NCBI GenBank assembly: GCA_022592445.1
Contig: JABYQR010000192.1
Coordinates: forward strand, 1-64,000
From: Cytidiella melzeri
Taxonomy: Eukaryota; Basidiomycota; Agaricomycetes; Polyporales; Irpicaceae
Reading direction: 5' to 3'
DNA length: 64,000 nucleotides
Part shown: in pieces, positions 1-10,204 of the stretch
Layout: every line of letters begins with the position of its first letter
Position numbering within the stretch: the stretch's first letter is position 1
Program-made: the position numbers and the translations under genes
The notes under the pieces: generated by a model
Database searches by the model: none
Told to the model about the DNA's origin: nothing
What the model saw: the letters and a program-made list of their open reading frames with translations, nothing else

Positions 1-1
1 A

Positions 2-676
2 GGTTATTCGACACAGGATCTACGGGACCGTTATTACAAACATCTGAGTACCACAATTAAGGATGAACTGGTCCACACTGCACGGCCCCATGTCACCCTC
101 GTCGATCTCATCAATGTGGCCACTGACATCGACAATCGTCTTCGGGTTAGAGCTCAAGAAAAAGCTCGTGAACAAGGTCGAACAGTTGCCAACGTGTTCA
201 AACCTACCCCAGTCTCCACCTCGTCCCTGGCTCCTTTTGTCCAACCATCTCGTGACTCCAATGCTATGGAGATTGACACAACAAAAGTTGGACCAAATGG
301 AAAGACACGCGCCGACTTCATGAAGGCCATGAATGATAGATGCTACGGATGTGGATCCAAGGAACATCAGAAGAAGGACGGTAAACATGATCGAGAACTG
401 TGCGGACATTGTGGTGGCAACCACCAGACGCAAGTTTGCCAAAGCCGGTTCCTTGGGTACCCACCGAGGCAACAAAAGGTGGCTGCTAATACCTTGTTTG
501 ATCCGTCAACTCCGGTTCCTTCGTCGTCCTCGTCCGCGAGGCCCTTACCTACCCCGCCCGCTGCAACCGTTGCCAGCTCTTTGTCTTCAACTCCGTTTGA
601 CTACGATGCCATCATGAAGCAGATGTCATCGCTCACGGATCAAGTCAAGCAGCTGGGAAATCAAAGGGATTTTTAG
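2..676 (+). pseudogene. gypsy gag, C-terminal part
   Basis: The frame is open from base 2 to a stop at 674-676, so the true start is outside the window. The translation has the capsid C-terminal region (motif STQDLRDRYYKHL near the start), a low-complexity linker, a cysteine/histidine region CYGCGSKEH followed by CGHCGGNHQTQVC (bases 342-435), and a Ser/Pro-rich tail. This is the nucleocapsid part that packages element RNA. After the stop the coding sense continues briefly in another frame to a second stop at 784-786, so gag is disconnected from protease. I take this as decay; a programmed shift is less likely because two breaks are needed. Confidence 0.82.
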
Positions 677-842
677 AACGGACTCCAGGTGAAACCGCAC
701 CCTTGAGTCCCTCTGGAAAGACCTACATAGAAGAAGTGGAGGACAATGATGATTCCCCCACGGACACAGTTTTAGCTCCCCTGTAGTAAATACCCGCCCC
801 GCGCAGCAGCCTGATTCGCAGTCTTCAGTTTTATTTAACGAC

Positions 843-1025
843 ATGTATAACTACTTTGAAACCTTGTCATCTTGCATAGTACCCGAAATAGACCCGCTTA
901 GCATGCACTTCCGAGTTCCTATCACGCTCAAAGGAGTGTTTAGAGAACAAGGCATCAAAGCCATGATTGACTCAGGAGCCACCGCTTTATTCCTGAGTCA
1001 AGACTTTGTCAATCGGCACCGAGTA
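843..1025 (+). pseudogene. gypsy aspartic protease, N-terminal part, truncated by an insertion
   Basis: The frame beginning at 843 encodes the N-terminal lobe of a retropepsin-like protease. The catalytic motif is MIDSGATALFLS, with a preceding segment typical of Ty3 proteases. Coding sense stops exactly at 1025, where the solo LTR begins with TG, and resumes after 1783 in the frame of the downstream pol. Without the insertion the protease would run into RT. It processes the polyprotein in intact elements; here it cannot be made whole. Confidence 0.82.
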
Positions 1026-1783
1026 TGACACGGAGACAGGGCTCGACGTGACAAACAGGGACACGATGTGGACGACGACGACGAGGTGGTGGCAGGCGTG
1101 TAGCACAATGCTCTCACCAACTATAAACCTTATTCAGGTAGCTAGCCCAGTAAAGACCAAGTTAGTATTGTGACTACCAGCTATGTAGTACAAGAGGGGG
1201 TTGCTTACCTAGCCCAGTAAAGACCAAGAGGTCGAGATGGAGGGCTAGGAGCGTACATGCAGCAGTATATATAGACTTCAGGGACCTGCGCACAGACCAT
1301 GTTGAGGGCAGGCTTTGCAAGAAGCCGTGTGAACGAAGAACAAAAGAACTACCTAAAGGAGAACAATAGCTATTGTCTAGACCTTGCCAAGAACTCTACT
1401 CGTGAGAGAATCTATCTAAAAGGGGACCAACTATTGTATTCCATTCCCACACCTGTGAGAACATCCTTCCATAAAGAGAACAATAGGGAAAGAACAATAA
1501 GGAGTCCATGTGGACGTCATTTATGACATCAAACCCTAGCTATGGGCTGAGCCATGTGTCTGGAGCCATGTGGGCTTACTTAAGCTAAGTCACATGCCAG
1601 TGTGACGTAGTAGCAAGTAATGTGACCGTGTGGAGCGTCTAAGCCACGTGATACGGGCGCTTAATAGACGTGCAAAGGAGTTTATGCAGAGAGAATTGAA
1701 ACTAGGTTGTAGCCCGGAGTTTTACAGATAAAAACAAGAGGTAAATTGCGAAAATTAAGGGCTAGTCAGGGCCATCCATGACA
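1026..1783 (-). mobile_element. Solo LTR (family A) inside the gypsy protease
   Basis: A 758-bp block starts TGACACGG and ends CATGACA, so it has TG..CA ends. It is flanked on both sides by the 5-bp direct repeat GAGTA (1021-1025 and 1784-1788), the signature of LTR integration followed by LTR-LTR recombination. Bases 1026-1310 match the reverse complement of 13334-13620 at high identity. The minus strand carries the promoter-like order (TATATA near 1266-1273, then a transcribed leader), so the LTR is in minus orientation, opposite to its host gypsy. It holds a short intron-like segment (1142-1208) described separately. Confidence 0.92.
1142..1208 (-). other. Intron in LTR family A, with duplicated boundaries
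   Basis: On the minus strand this 67-nt segment begins GTAAGC and ends GGGCTAG, with a perfect TACTAAC branch site 20 nt before the end. The 20 nt immediately upstream of the donor (plus-strand 1209-1228) is repeated as the last 20 nt of the intron (1142-1161). The same layout is found in the second copy at 13438-13504. Splicing is inferred from the signals only. Confidence 0.6.
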
Positions 1784-4700
1784 GAGTACGTACGGTTCCC
1801 TTAGAAAGACAGATCCCACTCCATAACATCAATGGGACTCTAAATCAAGGAGGACGTATCACACACAGAGCAGAGCTCGAACTACAAGTTGGGGCTATCA
1901 AGGAAAACGTGACATTTTTGGTCACAGACATTGGACCAGAAGATTGTATTCTAGGCCTACCCTGGCTTCGCAAAGCAAACCCCAAGATCAATTGGGCTAC
2001 CGGAGAAATGGAACTGGAAGCCGAAGAAGACTTCGAGCCCTTCCAGTCTATCACAGCCAATCGGAAGCAGAGGCGAGCCTGGCTCAGAGCCGGTATCATC
2101 CAGGACACCAAAGAAGAGCTTTGGTCCTGTGCTAGCTATACGTACTCAACAGACATTGCGGCTAAGGCCCATCAATCCAAAGAGCAACAGACGTTCGAAC
2201 AGATGGTTCCAGAAGAATACCGTAGACACCAGAAAGTCTTTTCCGAAGAAGCATCACAGCGCCTCCCAGAGCACCAACCCTGGGATTACACGATTGATCT
2301 AACCGAGAACCCGAAGATGTTCAGATCCAAGGTCTACCCCATGTCTCCGAATGAACAAGCGGAGTTAGACAAGTTTATTGAGGAAAACCTAGCGAAAGGA
2401 TATATTGTCCCATCCAAGTCGCCCATGGCCTCACCGGTATTCTTCGTCAAGAAGAAGGATGGCAAGCTCCGGCTTGTTCAGGATTATCGACGGTTGAATG
2501 ACATCACAATCAAAAACCGCTACCCACTCCCTTTGGTATCAGACATTACCAATCGACTTTGTCAAGCCAAAATCTTCACTAAGTTTGATGTACAATGGGG
2601 TTACCATAACATTCGGATCAAAGAAAATGACGAATGGAAGGGTGCATTTGTGACAAACCGAGGGCTGTTTGAGCCTAAGGTGATGTTGTTTGGCATGACC
2701 AATTCTCCAGCCACGTTTCAAGCAATGATGAACTTCATCTTTGCTGATCTCATTGCGGAAGGAAAGGTCTCTGTGTACCTGGATGATATCCTCATCTTCA
2801 GCTCAGACATCACGGAACATCGTAAACTCGTCCATGAAGTACTAGCAAGACTTGAAGCCAATGATCTGTACCTTCGCCCAGAGAAATGCGAATTTGAACA
2901 GTCACAAGTCAAGTACTTAGGTCTAATCATTGGTAACGGAAAGATCCGTATGGACTCGGGTAAAATAGAAGCTATCACCAACTGGCCGGTACCACAGAAC
3001 CTCCGTGATGTACGCGGCTTCATTGGATTTGCCAACTTCTACCGACGTTTCATCAAGGACTTTGCACGGCATACTTGTCCCCTACATGATCTCACCAAGA
3101 AAGACCAACCTTGGAAGTGGGGAGAAGCACAGCAGAACGCGTTTCAGATGCTCAAAGATGCGTTCACTCAGGAACCTATTCTAGTCACATGGGAACCCAA
3201 TTGTCCCACACGTATTGAAGTTGATGCGTCTGGCTTTGCAACTGGAGGAGTTCTATTGCAGAAACTAGAGGATGGACAATGGCACCCTGTAGCATTTTGG
3301 TCTCAGTCTATGGCCGAAGCCGAACGGAACTCCAAGATCTATGATCGAGAAATGCTCGCTATCATCAGAGCTCTCGAAGATTGGCGTCACTATCTAGAAG
3401 GATTACCCGCGCCCTTTGAGATCATCACAGATCATCAGAATCTGCAGTACTGGTGTACCGCCCAGGACCTGTCTAGACGACAAGCTCGGTGGTCTTTGTA
3501 TCTGAGCCGGTTTAACTTTGTTTTGACACACAAACCCGGAAAGACCCTTACTCAAGGGGACCCATTATCCCAAGTCAGAACCCTGGAAGTTCTAGATGCA
3601 TCAGACAACAAGGAACAAGTTGTGCTGAAACCCGAATACTTCCAGACAATAGCCGCCTCAAGTACTCTGGAGTCAGATCCGTTAGAGTCACGAATTAAGG
3701 ACATCAGTATTCGAGAAGCAGAGGTAGTCCAGGGACTAGCCAAACTTAGGAAGGATGGACCCCGAAAGTTGACTGACGGTGGACTTGAATGGGAAGAAGA
3801 CAATGGACTGGTCTACTACAAAGGGAAGCTGTACATTCCGAAGGATCGAGAAGTTCGTAGGGAGATTGTACGACAATGCCATGATGCGTTACCAGCAGGA
3901 CATCCCGGCAAACATGCAACCCTGGAACTAGTCACACGGCATTATTGGTGGCCTCGCATGGCATCATTTGTAGAACAATACGTCCTCGGATGTGACAAGT
4001 GTCAACGAACCAAACCAGCACAGCACCCGGTGGCCCCAATACAGCCCATCGAAGTACCAGACGGACCTTGGCAGGTGGTTGGTGTAGACTTAGTTGGACC
4101 ACTCCCACGTAGTAAAGGGTTCGACATGATTGCCGTGTACACAGACTTGTACAGCAAGCAAACACATGTAATCCCAACCCAGTCTACTGTCACAGCTGAC
4201 GGTATAGCCGACCTTCACATCAAAGAAGTGTTCAGGCTCCACGGCATTCCCCGACAGTTTATATCCGATAGAGGACCCCAGTTTGCAGCTCGTGTCATGC
4301 AAGCGTTGTACAAACGGCTAGGCATCACTGGCGCCATGACTACCGCCTACCACCCGCAGGCCAATGGTCAAACGGAAAGAACAAATCAAGAGGTAGAAAA
4401 GATTCTACGACTCTTTGTTGACCAACGACAAGATGATTGGGCAGAATACATCCCAGTGGCTGAATTTGCCATCAACTCTCGTGTCAACTCATCTACGCAG
4501 CACTCTCTGTTTGAAGTCATGTACGGATATTTACCGGACTTTACCATCCCCATCAGTCGTCAAAGTCGTATGCCAAACCTAGACGCACGCCTAGAAAAGC
4601 TCAGACAGGTTCGGGCAGAAGCCGAAGCTGCCTCACGTCTATCTAAGGAAAAGATGGCCAAAGCTTCTGGATACACCCGTAGAACTACTCCAGTCTTCAA

Positions 4701-5253
4701 GGAAGGGGACCTCGTGTGGTTGTCTTCCAAGAACGTCAAAGTACATCAGCAGTCTGACAAGCTAGGGCCTAGACAGCTTGGTCCCTTCACAGTTCTTCAG
4801 AAAACCGGTGAACATACATATCGGATCAAACTCAAATCCGGATATCGTATTCATGACAACATCAACGTTGAACGGCTATCTCCGTATCGAGAAAACGAAG
4901 TAAACGGCCTCATACCAGAACCACCAGCACCGATCATAGTAGATGATCAACAAGTCTATGAAGTCGAGAAGATCCTAGACAGTTGGATCTATCGGAAGCA
5001 AATGCAGTACCTAGTCAAATGGAAAGGCTATGGAGAAGGCGATGTAACGTGGGAACCTGCAGCAAATCTGACCAATGCGAAAGAGAGCATTGCAGAATTC
5101 CACGCCAGACATACCAACGCACCTCAGAAGTTACCCAAAGCACTCTTCGACTCTATTCCTTGGAAACCGTTGGAGAACATCACAGAAGCTATTGCATCTG
5201 ACCTCGAATGGGCAGATGGTAGAGTCCCTGGTCTTAGTTCATCGAGGCGATGA
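1784..5253 (+). CDS. gypsy pol: protease end, reverse transcriptase, RNase H, integrase, chromodomain
   Basis: An open frame runs from inside the split protease (continuous from about 1759) to the stop at 5253; the first possible start is near 1909, giving 1114 codons. In order it shows the protease end (ILGLPWL), RT with QDYRRLN and the active-site YLDD (about 2776), RNase H with EVDASG and DREMLA, an integrase zinc finger (HPGKH..CDKCQ), the DDE core, and a C-terminal chromodomain (YEVEKILDSW..YLVKWKGYG..TWEPAANL). No frameshift or stop is present, so the catalytic part is well preserved and loss of function comes from the LTR insertion and the broken gag/protease. Confidence 0.93.
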
Positions 5254-5254
5254 A

Positions 5255-5271
5255 TTTTAGGAGGGGGGTAA
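5255..5271 (+). promoter_or_regulatory. Polypurine tract before the gypsy 3' LTR
   Basis: A purine-rich run (TTTTAGGAGGGGGGTAA) lies directly between the pol stop codon and the TG that starts the LTR. This is the usual position of the plus-strand primer of reverse transcription. Confidence 0.7.
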
Positions 5272-5844
5272 TGACATGGATAGTCCAACAGACCGGATTT
5301 TTCCAACATTGTCACAAGATTATAGCCTTAAGCGCCTATCTAGAGCGCTTATTTTCCGGCTAGGAGTGTTACCAGACCTAACCCTAACCCGGGTCACGTG
5401 ACATCCTGCCTTATTTATCAATAGTCCAGACCCAAACCCTAGACTCAGTCTGGAGCGGTTCCAGATCAACCTAGGCTATTGTTCTATTGTTCCTCTTCCA
5501 TTGATGGGGATTCCCCAGGGATTCCCCCAGGTCTTATTGTTCTATTGTTTTTATCCTATTGTTCTATTGTTTTATTGTTCTAGCTCTATTGTTCTACGTA
5601 CCCTGGTCCTTGACAGTTACTCAGGTCCTTGACAGTTACTCAGGTCCTTGACAGTTACCCTGGTTCCTTATTGTTCTATTGTTACTCCAGTCCCTAGTGT
5701 GGGAACTGGTGCACAGACCACCCAGACACAGTATATATAGTACCCCTTACCCTCCCTGGTTCTGCATCTTGACCTCTTCGTCATTTGCACTGCCAGGTGA
5801 GTTACTCAATGTAACCTAGTATAAGCATAATATTTACTTTGTCA
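5272..5844 (+). repeat. gypsy 3' LTR
   Basis: The LTR starts TGACATGG right after the polypurine tract. I place its end at CTTTGTCA (5844) because this gives a TGACA inverted terminus; the partner LTR is outside the window, so the end is uncertain by some tens of bases. It contains an AAGCGC/GCGCTTAT motif pair (5329-5360), a CACGTG box (about 5395-5400), many CTATTGTTCT units (5480-5700), three tandem 19-bp units at 5605-5661, a TATATATAG box (about 5730-5740) and a splice donor at 5797. Bases 5845-5857 repeat the sequence before that donor. Confidence 0.8.
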
Positions 5845-5857
5845 TTTGCACTGCCAG
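5797..5857 (+). other. Intron at the gypsy LTR end, with duplicated boundaries
   Basis: This 61-nt segment begins GTGAGT and ends CTGCCAG. The 17-nt sequence GTCATTTGCACTGCCAG occurs at 5780-5796, directly before the donor, and again at 5841-5857 as the last bases of the intron. Splicing would remove the LTR edge and join the leader to the sequence upstream of the open frame at 6109. Inference from sequence only. Confidence 0.55.
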
Positions 5858-6108
5858 TATCCGGCCCCAGTGCCTGCTTGCCTGCTCATCATCGACTTTG
5901 ACCTCGTTGTCGTCGTTGGAGATCCACCCCCTTCCTCTCTACTTCACTCCCTTTTTAGGGTTATTAGCATAGCAGCAGTCGCTCCGCGACAGAACTGGAG
6001 CAAGCCCGTGCCGCCCGTCGCAGCGAACAGAGCCGGTCTCCACTTCCTCGTCAACCACCTTGCCCACGCACTCCTGCCATACCCGTTAACGTCGAACAAG
6101 ATGTTCCT

Positions 6109-6795
6109 ATGGTTCCGCCGTCACCAGTCACCTCGAGCACTACCACCGTCAACGAGCCCCTCAAAACTATCGAGGAGTTCTTTGGGGAAGAGCGCCCTGT
6201 CGCTCCAACCACTGAGCTTCATAATGCGAGCTCATACTGCTTCGAGTGGGACGAATTGACCAAGACTGCGTTGCAAAACGCACAGGACGTCGCCGACAAG
6301 ATCTGGGATGGCAAGTTCACCGACGCCGAGCCTCACATCATGGATGCAATGTCTTTCATCACGGACAATGGTGTGGTGCTCAAGTCGAACATCGAAGGAG
6401 GAGGTTGTCGCCTGTTCTTTGCGCTTGAAGAGGACCAAATCGAGTCGTACAAATTCATTGCAGCATCAGCTCGAGTTGCAATAATGATGCGACACGGTTT
6501 TGTCTGGTATCGCACAGATGGGGAACGGGAACCATTCCAGCTCCGACACGACGACTTCCACACTGCTATGCAGGTCGTCCAAGGCAACAACAAGTTCAGC
6601 GAGCAAAAGCTCGTTCAAATCATTGCCTGGCGCCTCAAGCAGAACGACGACTGGACCACAATGTCCGAAGAGGTCAAGGACCAAATTCGTGACTGGTCAC
6701 AGCCAGCCGAGGAAGGACAGACTGTCGAGCAGCCGACTGAGGAGAATGAGCTTCTCCAGGTGTTGGACAGGATGGTAGCTAGAAATAGCAACTAG
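6109..6795 (+). CDS. Orphan open frame downstream of the gypsy LTR, unknown function
   Basis: A 228-codon frame with C-rich third positions follows an LTR by about 260 bp; coding-like sense extends upstream without a start to about 5983 (Arg/Ser/Pro-rich, segment SRSATELEQARAARRSEQ). The body holds EFFGEERP, SYCFEWDELTKTAL, a segment around VLKSNIEGGGCRLFF, and an acidic tail. There is no zinc knuckle, protease or RT motif. The position (LTR, possible LTR intron, then this frame) is that of a gag gene, and the basic N-terminus would fit, but the sequence is not like the gag at 2-676. It could be a gag of another family, a captured host fragment, or a small host gene that acquired an LTR promoter. 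Confidence 0.5.
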   Translation: MVPPSPVTSSTTTVNEPLKTIEEFFGEERPVAPTTELHNASSYCFEWDELTKTALQNAQDVADKIWDGKFTDAEPHIMDAMSFITDNGVVLKSNIEGGGCRLFFALEEDQIESYKFIAASARVAIMMRHGFVWYRTDGEREPFQLRHDDFHTAMQVVQGNNKFSEQKLVQIIAWRLKQNDDWTTMSEEVKDQIRDWSQPAEEGQTVEQPTEENELLQVLDRMVARNSN

Positions 6796-6987
6796 AAGGG
6801 CAACTGAAACTTGAGCAATACCGCACATGTAACACATAAAATATCGCGATGTGTATTTGTACATTTGTACACGGTCACTTTCAACAAGTTTCTGTAGTTG
6901 TACTTGTAGTACTTTTGTACCACCTTTCCTTTGTCTCTGCCGTCTTGTCGAATCGTTGGTAACGCATCTTATGTCTCCTGTAGATAA

Positions 6988-7599
6988 ACTTGTAAAAATC
7001 TGGCACCGCGTTGTAAACAACGAGATCACTTCTTTGATACCATAAACAAGTGCGATACATCTTTTGTATTCTCTGGAAGATATCTCTCGTCTTGTGTCAC
7101 TCAACCTTGTCCATATCGTCTATTTGGACAAGACAGAGCTGATTACTTTGAAGACACCAATCTAGTTGCTGTATGCTCTGAAGGACGATACATTGCTCCT
7201 AACCACAAACAGCTTGGTGAAATCAATCCAGAGAATATTGGAGAAGAACCGCATCTTGATTGGGATCTTATTGTTAGCAACAATTCAACTCCATCCTCAC
7301 CATCTCCGGAACCTCAAACCGGAAAAGAAGAATCTATATCCGCAATCAAAGCAGTTGCAGTTTTATCAGTGTCTACGTTAATCGAATCTCCGCCACGTCG
7401 ATCAAAGGTAGACATACCAGATACAATCAAATCTGCATCAGAATATGATTCTGAAGTAGAACATCTTCTAGACGAAGATAGTGACATCGAGGACAACGCT
7501 CTTGAACCGCTTCTACCAGAAATACCCCTGTTGATCAACGAATACTATAGTAGATTCCACGGAGAGGAGTTTGATATTGTATACTTCTTCTTACCATGA
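6988..7599 (+). other. Open frame of about 200 codons immediately upstream of copia gag
   Basis: One frame is open from just after a stop at 6985 to the TGA at 7597-7599. The first ATG-like start in it is late (about 7369), so if expressed it needs an upstream exon; a CTCCTGTAG acceptor sits at about 6975-6984. The translation has six cysteines in the first third, the segment LVAVCSEGRYIAPNHKQL, and a strongly acidic Ser/Asp/Glu-rich C-terminal part. Codon use is AT-rich like the copia frame and unlike 6109-6795. Its stop overlaps the copia gag start as ATGA. I recognise no domain. Confidence 0.4.
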
Positions 7600-9485
7600 G
7601 TTCCGACAAAATCCAGAAGCTAGCTAAGGATGACAAACCAGTTCTTAAAGGCAATAACTATCAAGAATGGAAGATGGCTATGCAGGCCACTCTGATGTTC
7701 ATTGATGGTTGGGACATTGTCACCGGAGCTAGCACGGAACCAGGCTCTCCTGCTGATGCAGCAGTGATTGCTAAATGGAAGACATTGAATATACGAGCGG
7801 CTGGATACCTCTTGTCAAAGATTTCTTTCGATATTATCAAGTCCAAACTTGACGACAATCAGATCACTGATGCAAAGTACATCCGGGACACCATGAAGAA
7901 AGAGTACAAAAAGTCCAACGTACTCGAGAGCATGGTTGCGTTAAAGAAATTGAACAACCTGGTCTTTGATGAAAATCAAGAAATACGTCCTCAGATCAAA
8001 AAGTACCAGACCATGATCAAAGATGTCGCTACTGCTGGTCTCACTCTTGACGACAAAATGAAGGCTTTCCTGTTGCTGGGAAAACTTCCTCCTTCATATG
8101 ATATTGCTTTATCCGCATACATCAGCACTATCGATGACCTGAAGAACTTGACCTTGAGTAACATCATTCCTAAGATTGAAGCCGAGGAAACTAGGCGTCT
8201 TTCTAACGAAGTAGGCACCTCTGCTTCAAGGATAACTCAAGTCAAGCGATTCAATAAAGGTTCAAAGAGGTGTGACAGATGTGGCAAGACCAATCACTCT
8301 ACCGAGGAGCACTGGGACACTAAACTGTCCAATAACAATACTTGGAAGAACAAGTCGTCTGGAGCGCAGAACAATCAGCAGCAGAACAAGAAGAAACAGG
8401 ACAACAAGAATGGGAAAAAGGATCAGAAGGGAAAAGGAAAAGCACGAGTTCAAAGTGTTAACGTAGAAACTATGCCTGTATTCGAGACTGAGTCTTTCGA
8501 AATGATCACTGGTTCACTCTATTCCTCGCACGAGCGTGATACTGTCCAATGGCTTATTGACAGTGGCACGAGTAGCCATATCACTAACCAATATTCTGAC
8601 TTTGTACAATATTCCGCTGCAGTGAAACCCGGATTCTGTTCGGTTGCAGGAAGGAAAATGTCACTTCAAATATTGGGAAGGGGGACTGTGATTATTGACT
8701 CAACGCTCAAAAATGGTGTAGTAAGCCGTGCCACCCTTCAGAACGTTCTTTATATCCCAGACACAGTTACTCGATTCTTTGCACCTTGTAAGGCTTTGGC
8801 CAATGGCTATACAAGTCAAATCACAGCAAAAGGCTGGACTATACAACACAAGGGCAAAGATTTCCTGTATGGAAACTGTGACGACGCAGGCATGTACCAC
8901 ATAAATGCGCGCATAGTAAAACGACAAGAGACAGTAGCAGCCATAAAGACCTCTGATAATTATCTGTTGTGGCATAATAGGCTAGGACATCCGTGGAAGC
9001 GCATTGTTGAGAATCTTCACAAAGGGACTAAGGGATTACCTGAGCGTATCTCTGTTCCGTCCTCAACTGCTCCATGCCACGGATGTGAACTTGGTCGAGG
9101 AAAGCAACTTCCAAAACCACCCTCTTTATCACGAGCCAAGGAGCCACTAGAACTGGTTCACTCGGACTTAGTTGAATTTCCTTCGCTTTCGATTAATGGT
9201 TATAAGTACGCCATGACTCTCTTAGATGATGCTACTGGTATGGGGGAACAATGTTACCTCAAGCATAAAAACCAAGCATTATCCGAGTTTAAGAGATGGA
9301 AAACATGGGCGGAAAACCAGACTGGTCGAAAGATGAAGAAGTTTCACAGTGATAGGGGTACAGAGTTCTTGAATGATGAGTTCACTAAATACCTACATCA
9401 GTATGGTATAGAACGTCAGACATCCACGCCTTATTCACATCAGCAGAATGGTAGAGCGGAACGATGGCAGCAGACAATTGTTTAA
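7596..9485 (+). pseudogene. copia gag-protease-integrase, first open segment
   Basis: The 629-codon frame starts with a typical copia gag (LKGNNYQEWKMAMQATL, then a UBN2-like region). It has a zinc-knuckle-like CDRCGKTNHSTEEH at about 8270-8312 followed by a Lys/Asn/Gln-rich stretch, the protease DSGTSSHIT (about 8562), the integrase HHCC finger (HNRLGH..CHGC) and the DDE core up to NGRAERWQQ. The frame ends at a TAA inside TTTAAAA (9481-9487); integrase sense continues in the -1 frame, so this is a broken polyprotein. The fourth knuckle ligand is His rather than Cys. Confidence 0.85.
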
Positions 9486-10204
9486 AAGCAGAAGCCATGC
9501 GTCACCACGCTGGTCTTTCTAACGGCTTTTGGAAGTTGTCATGCGAGGCTGCCGTATACGTTTATAACCGTCTACCAAGTCAGCGTCTTAATTGGCACAC
9601 ACCTATTGAGAAATTTTTGGGTGAAAAACCTGATATTTCTCGCCTTCGTGTATTTGGATGTCGCGCATATGTCTTTATACACAAGGAACGTCGTCAGAAC
9701 AAGCTGTCTGCCAAGGCAGCTCCTATGATATTCGTTGGATATGAACCTGGTCTTAAGGGTTACCGGTTCTGGGATAAACAACGGATAGTCTTAGCGACCG
9801 ACGTAAAGTTTGACGAGAATACTTTCCCATATCGTACCGATCTTGATACTTCTCTTTCCAAACAACCCCAATCCAACAATAATCCACAACCTCTACATGA
9901 TATCGATTTACCTTTTGTTGATGAGGACATGATGCTGGTCACAATGAGCTTGATGATAGAGATGATAATCATCCAAGACAACAAGAACCGCAGAATCCTC
10001 CTCAGCAGCCTGTACCTCAGCCGAGAGCACCCAGTCGTAATACCCGCGGCACACCAGTCAGTAGACCGCAGCAAGCACTGCCTCAGCCTTCACGTTCAAA
10101 CGCACGTTAACCAGTACAGCAGCAACCACCGTCTCGACCAAAGAGATCAACTGCTGCAAAGAATCCTTTGCTTGGCTTTAATCCAGTCACGAAGTGAAGC
10201 GTAA
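9464..10204 (+). pseudogene. copia integrase C-terminal part, frameshifted segment
   Basis: This segment continues the integrase in the -1 frame: AEAMRHHAGLSNGFW, then AAVYVYNRLPSQ, the typical copia GEKPDISRLRVFGCRAYVF, and PMIFVGYEPGLKGYRFWD. Recognisable sense fades after about 9910, where the frame drifts into low-complexity sequence. A further shift moves the coding sense to the frame that contains RT (start near 10194). It makes no protein on its own. Confidence 0.8.

Larger units (their letters stand above)
1..5844 (+). mobile_element. Ty3/gypsy chromovirus, 5' end outside the window
   Basis: A metavirid LTR retrotransposon reads left to right. It contains a gag with cysteine/histidine motifs, an aspartic protease carrying DSGAT, a long RT-RNase H-integrase frame ending in a chromodomain, a purine-rich tract at about 5255-5270, and an LTR that begins TGACATGG at 5272. 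The 5' LTR and the start of gag lie upstream of the window. The gag and protease sit in different frames with stops between them, and the protease is split by a solo LTR at 1026-1783, so this copy is not autonomous although the pol part is still open. The chromodomain suggests the family targets its integration to methylated heterochromatin, as known for chromoviruses. Confidence 0.93.

Noticed and set aside
1299..1526. Open frame of 75 codons in the solo LTR
   Set aside because: It lies within non-coding LTR sequence on the strand opposite to LTR transcription and has no protein sense.
3552..3803. Minus-strand frames over the gypsy pol
   Set aside because: They are antisense shadows of a frame with clear RT/RNase H motifs.
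6109..6795. Assigning the orphan frame to the gypsy gag
   Set aside because: It does not resemble the gag at 2-676 and has no zinc knuckle; kept as unknown.
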